Source: Magnetospirillum sp. 64-120
GTDB taxonomy: Bacteria > Pseudomonadota > Alphaproteobacteria > Rhodospirillales > Magnetospirillaceae
DNA length: 64,000 nt
Assembly (NCBI GenBank): GCA_001898825.1
Contig: MKVK01000026.1
Coordinates: 1-64,000 of the forward strand
Direction: 5' to 3'
A program made the translations under genes and the position numbers. Positions 62,394 to 64,000 of this stretch are shown in pieces (position 1 is the first letter of the stretch; the number at the start of each line of letters is the position of its first letter). The notes beneath the pieces were generated by a model. That model ran no database searches. It saw nothing but the letters and a program-made list of their open reading frames with translations, and was not told the origin of the DNA.

Positions 62394-63448
62394 AGATCGC
62401 CTTCGTCCTGCCCGAAATTGGCCCGGGTGGTGCCGAACGGGTCGCCACGCTGTTGGCCGGGGCATGGGCCGATTCCGGTCACGCGGTGACGCTGCTGACC
62501 CTGGACGACGGCTCGCGCCCGCCCTTCCACAACGTCCCCCCCCTGGCCGTCCACCGCCCCTTGGGGCTGCAGGGCGAGTCCCGCGGGACTTTCGACGCGA
62601 TCAGCGCCAATTTCAAGCGGGTTCGTACCCTGCGCGCCGCCTTGCGCGCACTGGCGCCCGACGTGGTGGTGTCGTTCATCGATCAGGCCAATGTGCTGAC
62701 GTTGCTCGCCACGCGCGGCACCGCCATCCCGGTGGTCGCCAGCGAGCGGGTGGCCCCCACCTTGCAACCGCTGAGCCGCCATTGGCGTCTGTTGCGCCGC
62801 CTCACCTACCCCTTCGCCGCCCGTCTTGTCGCCCCGACCCGGGCCATGGCCGCCATGATGCAACCCTGGTCGCGGTTGCCGGTGGCGGTGATTGCCAATC
62901 CGGTGGTCGCCCCCACGCATCCCAAGGCCGAGCGGGGCAATTCCATTCTGGCCGTCGGCCGTCTGGTGCCACAAAAGGGATTTGATCGGCTGATCAAGGC
63001 CGGCTTGCCACAGGGTTGGACCTTGTGCATCGCTGGCGAGGGTCCGGAGCGGCCCCGTCTGGAAGCCCTGGCGCAAGCCTCGCCACAGATCCAGCTGCCC
63101 GGAGTGGTCGCCGATCTTGCCCCGCTTTATGCGTCTTGCGGCCTGTTCGTCCTGTCGTCGCGTTTCGAAGGCTTTCCCAACGCCCTGGCCGAGGCCATGG
63201 CGGCAGGCTGCCCGTGCGTGGCCGTCGATTGCCCGACCGGACCGGCCGAGATGATCGAGGATGGCGTCAACGGTATCTTGGTCGCGCCCGAAGACTTGGG
63301 CGCAGCCATCGCCCGACTGGCCGGCGACGCGACACTGCGCATCCGATTGGGCGAAAACGCAGCCACCTATGGGCAGCACCATTCCCCCCAACAGATTGCG
63401 GCATCTTGGCTCGCGTTGCTGGATTGTGTTATGGTCCCGCCGCCTTAA
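62390..63448 (+). CDS. GT4 family glycosyltransferase
   Basis: The 352-residue GT-B protein has FVLPEIGPGGAERVATLLA, SILAVGRLVPQKGFDRLI and SSRFEGFPNALAEAMAAGCP with the E-x7-E-type site. GTG 62390 overlaps the asnB stop (GTGA), so translation is coupled. Probably transfers the next sugar of the same polysaccharide. Confidence 0.92.
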   Translation: MKIAFVLPEIGPGGAERVATLLAGAWADSGHAVTLLTLDDGSRPPFHNVPPLAVHRPLGLQGESRGTFDAISANFKRVRTLRAALRALAPDVVVSFIDQANVLTLLATRGTAIPVVASERVAPTLQPLSRHWRLLRRLTYPFAARLVAPTRAMAAMMQPWSRLPVAVIANPVVAPTHPKAERGNSILAVGRLVPQKGFDRLIKAGLPQGWTLCIAGEGPERPRLEALAQASPQIQLPGVVADLAPLYASCGLFVLSSRFEGFPNALAEAMAAGCPCVAVDCPTGPAEMIEDGVNGILVAPEDLGAAIARLAGDATLRIRLGENAATYGQHHSPQQIAASWLALLDCVMVPPP

Positions 63449-63790
63449 CCATAAGGAATCCCAATGGAATGACGTTGTCCGGAAGTTTTTCTAACAGGCC
63501 GTCGCCAGAGCCCAAGCCTTGGGTCGAGACGCGGTCGAACGAATGATCTTCGGCGCGGCGACTTCCGCGGAAACCCGTCCCCCGGTGAAAACGCGGCCCG
63601 CGTCGGCCCCATAGCGCCGGAAGATGATCCCGATCAAAGCACGGGCTGGATGGGGATCCGTCAGGACCATCGAGTAAAAACATCCTGCGCAGGCTTTCCG
63701 AAGACACTCCCCAGGCCCCTGCCAGGCATACCGCTTAAAATTATTCGCAATAGTATGCGCTCGCACACATTGACGAAGAAAGAATGCAGA
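63449..63790. other. Unassigned spacer, possible decayed gene on the minus strand
   Basis: No recognised gene lies in these 342 bases. On the minus strand an open stretch of about 80 codons ends at 63491 (reads MVLTDPHPARALIGIIFRRY and beyond) with ordinary amino-acid composition, but it has no family I recognise and its upstream part is AT-rich and unconvincing. It could be the tail of a decayed mobile gene. The right third (from ~63730) is much richer in A/T and runs into the ABC exporter gene. Confidence 0.35.
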
Positions 63791-64000
63791 ATGATTTTTC
63801 GGATGAACGACAAAAACAGTAAACTCATTGAAGAAATACAATTTATGATCCGCACCATCAGGTCGGTGCGACATGTGAATTTCTACTTCGTTCTGTCAAT
63901 TGCGCTGTCCATCCTCATAACTGCGTTAGAGGCCATTGGCCTCATATCAATCGTCCCCATTCTACAATTTCTTGGATCCGACCCCCTTCACGGATCCGAC
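63791..64000 (+). CDS. ABC exporter/flippase, N-terminus only (partial)
   Basis: The frame runs to the window's end without a stop. From ATG 63803 it reads MNDKNSKLIEEIQF, then a strongly hydrophobic ALSILITALEAIGLISIVPI ending ILQFLG. This is the first transmembrane helix pattern of MsbA/PglK-type ABC proteins (LEAIG...P). The ATP-binding part is beyond the window. ATG 63791 is an alternative start. The region is visibly AT-richer than the preceding cluster, suggesting separate origin. A role as lipid-linked glycan flippase is inference from context. Confidence 0.65.
   Translation, partial: MIFRMNDKNSKLIEEIQFMIRTIRSVRHVNFYFVLSIALSILITALEAIGLISIVPILQFLGSDPLHGSD

Overview
The window reads as chromosomal DNA of a GC-rich alphaproteobacterium, most likely a Rhodospirillales (Magnetospirillum-like) organism. 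I infer this from codon use, TRAP/DctP uptake with a FixJ-type regulator, a MASE1 kinase, Mrp/Mbh-type antiporter genes and an alphaproteobacterial palindromic repeat (45661-45725). No 16S gene is present, so the genus is inference.

Layout. 1-3535: insertion-sequence debris (an IS3-family end cutting an IS5-family element, and a second, internally deleted IS5 copy with a CTAG target duplication) bracketing three sugar genes of visibly lower GC (NeuB-like synthase, formyltransferase, polysaccharide deacetylase). 3578-16892: a surface-polysaccharide region with an RmlD-type reductase, four glycosyltransferase or sulfotransferase genes in addition to two GT2 genes, a Wzm/Wzt-type ABC exporter, an O-antigen-ligase-like membrane protein, an SGNH protein, a GNAT enzyme, and a Gly-rich outer-membrane barrel protein with a lipoprotein hydrolase. 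It ends at a tRNA-Gly(CCC) gene. 17121-25756: a GntR/FCD regulator, then a TRAP transporter (DctP-DctQ-DctM), a TauE-type exporter and a gamma-glutamyltransferase-like enzyme behind an excellent sigma-54 promoter, followed by a MASE1 histidine kinase and a FixJ-type response regulator. 25873-33555: a degenerate receiver-domain protein followed by a ten-gene Mrp/Mbh-like cation/proton antiporter operon with three large ND2/ND4/ND5-type subunits and a fused MbhD-MbhE subunit, but no hydrogenase genes.

33836-45642 is the most unusual part: a 2735-residue protein made almost entirely of 339 consecutive Ser/Thr-rich octapeptides, immediately followed by a TPR-GT41 (O-GlcNAc-transferase/FlmG-like) glycosyltransferase and a flagellar hook protein FlgE, with tight operon spacing. 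The arrangement suggests a giant, heavily glycosylated protein connected with the flagellum; this function is inference.

45748-55450 (minus strand) is a guanidine-utilisation operon led by a guanidine-I (ykkC) riboswitch: NitT/TauT-type ABC transporter, two carboxyguanidine-deiminase-like subunits, a biotin-dependent urea/guanidine carboxylase and allophanate hydrolase. 55552-56709 is an MFS transporter. 57026-64000 is a second polysaccharide cluster: O-antigen ligase-like protein, a natural fusion of two GT4 glycosyltransferases, AsnB-type asparagine synthetase, another GT4, and the start of an ABC-type exporter that runs off the end.
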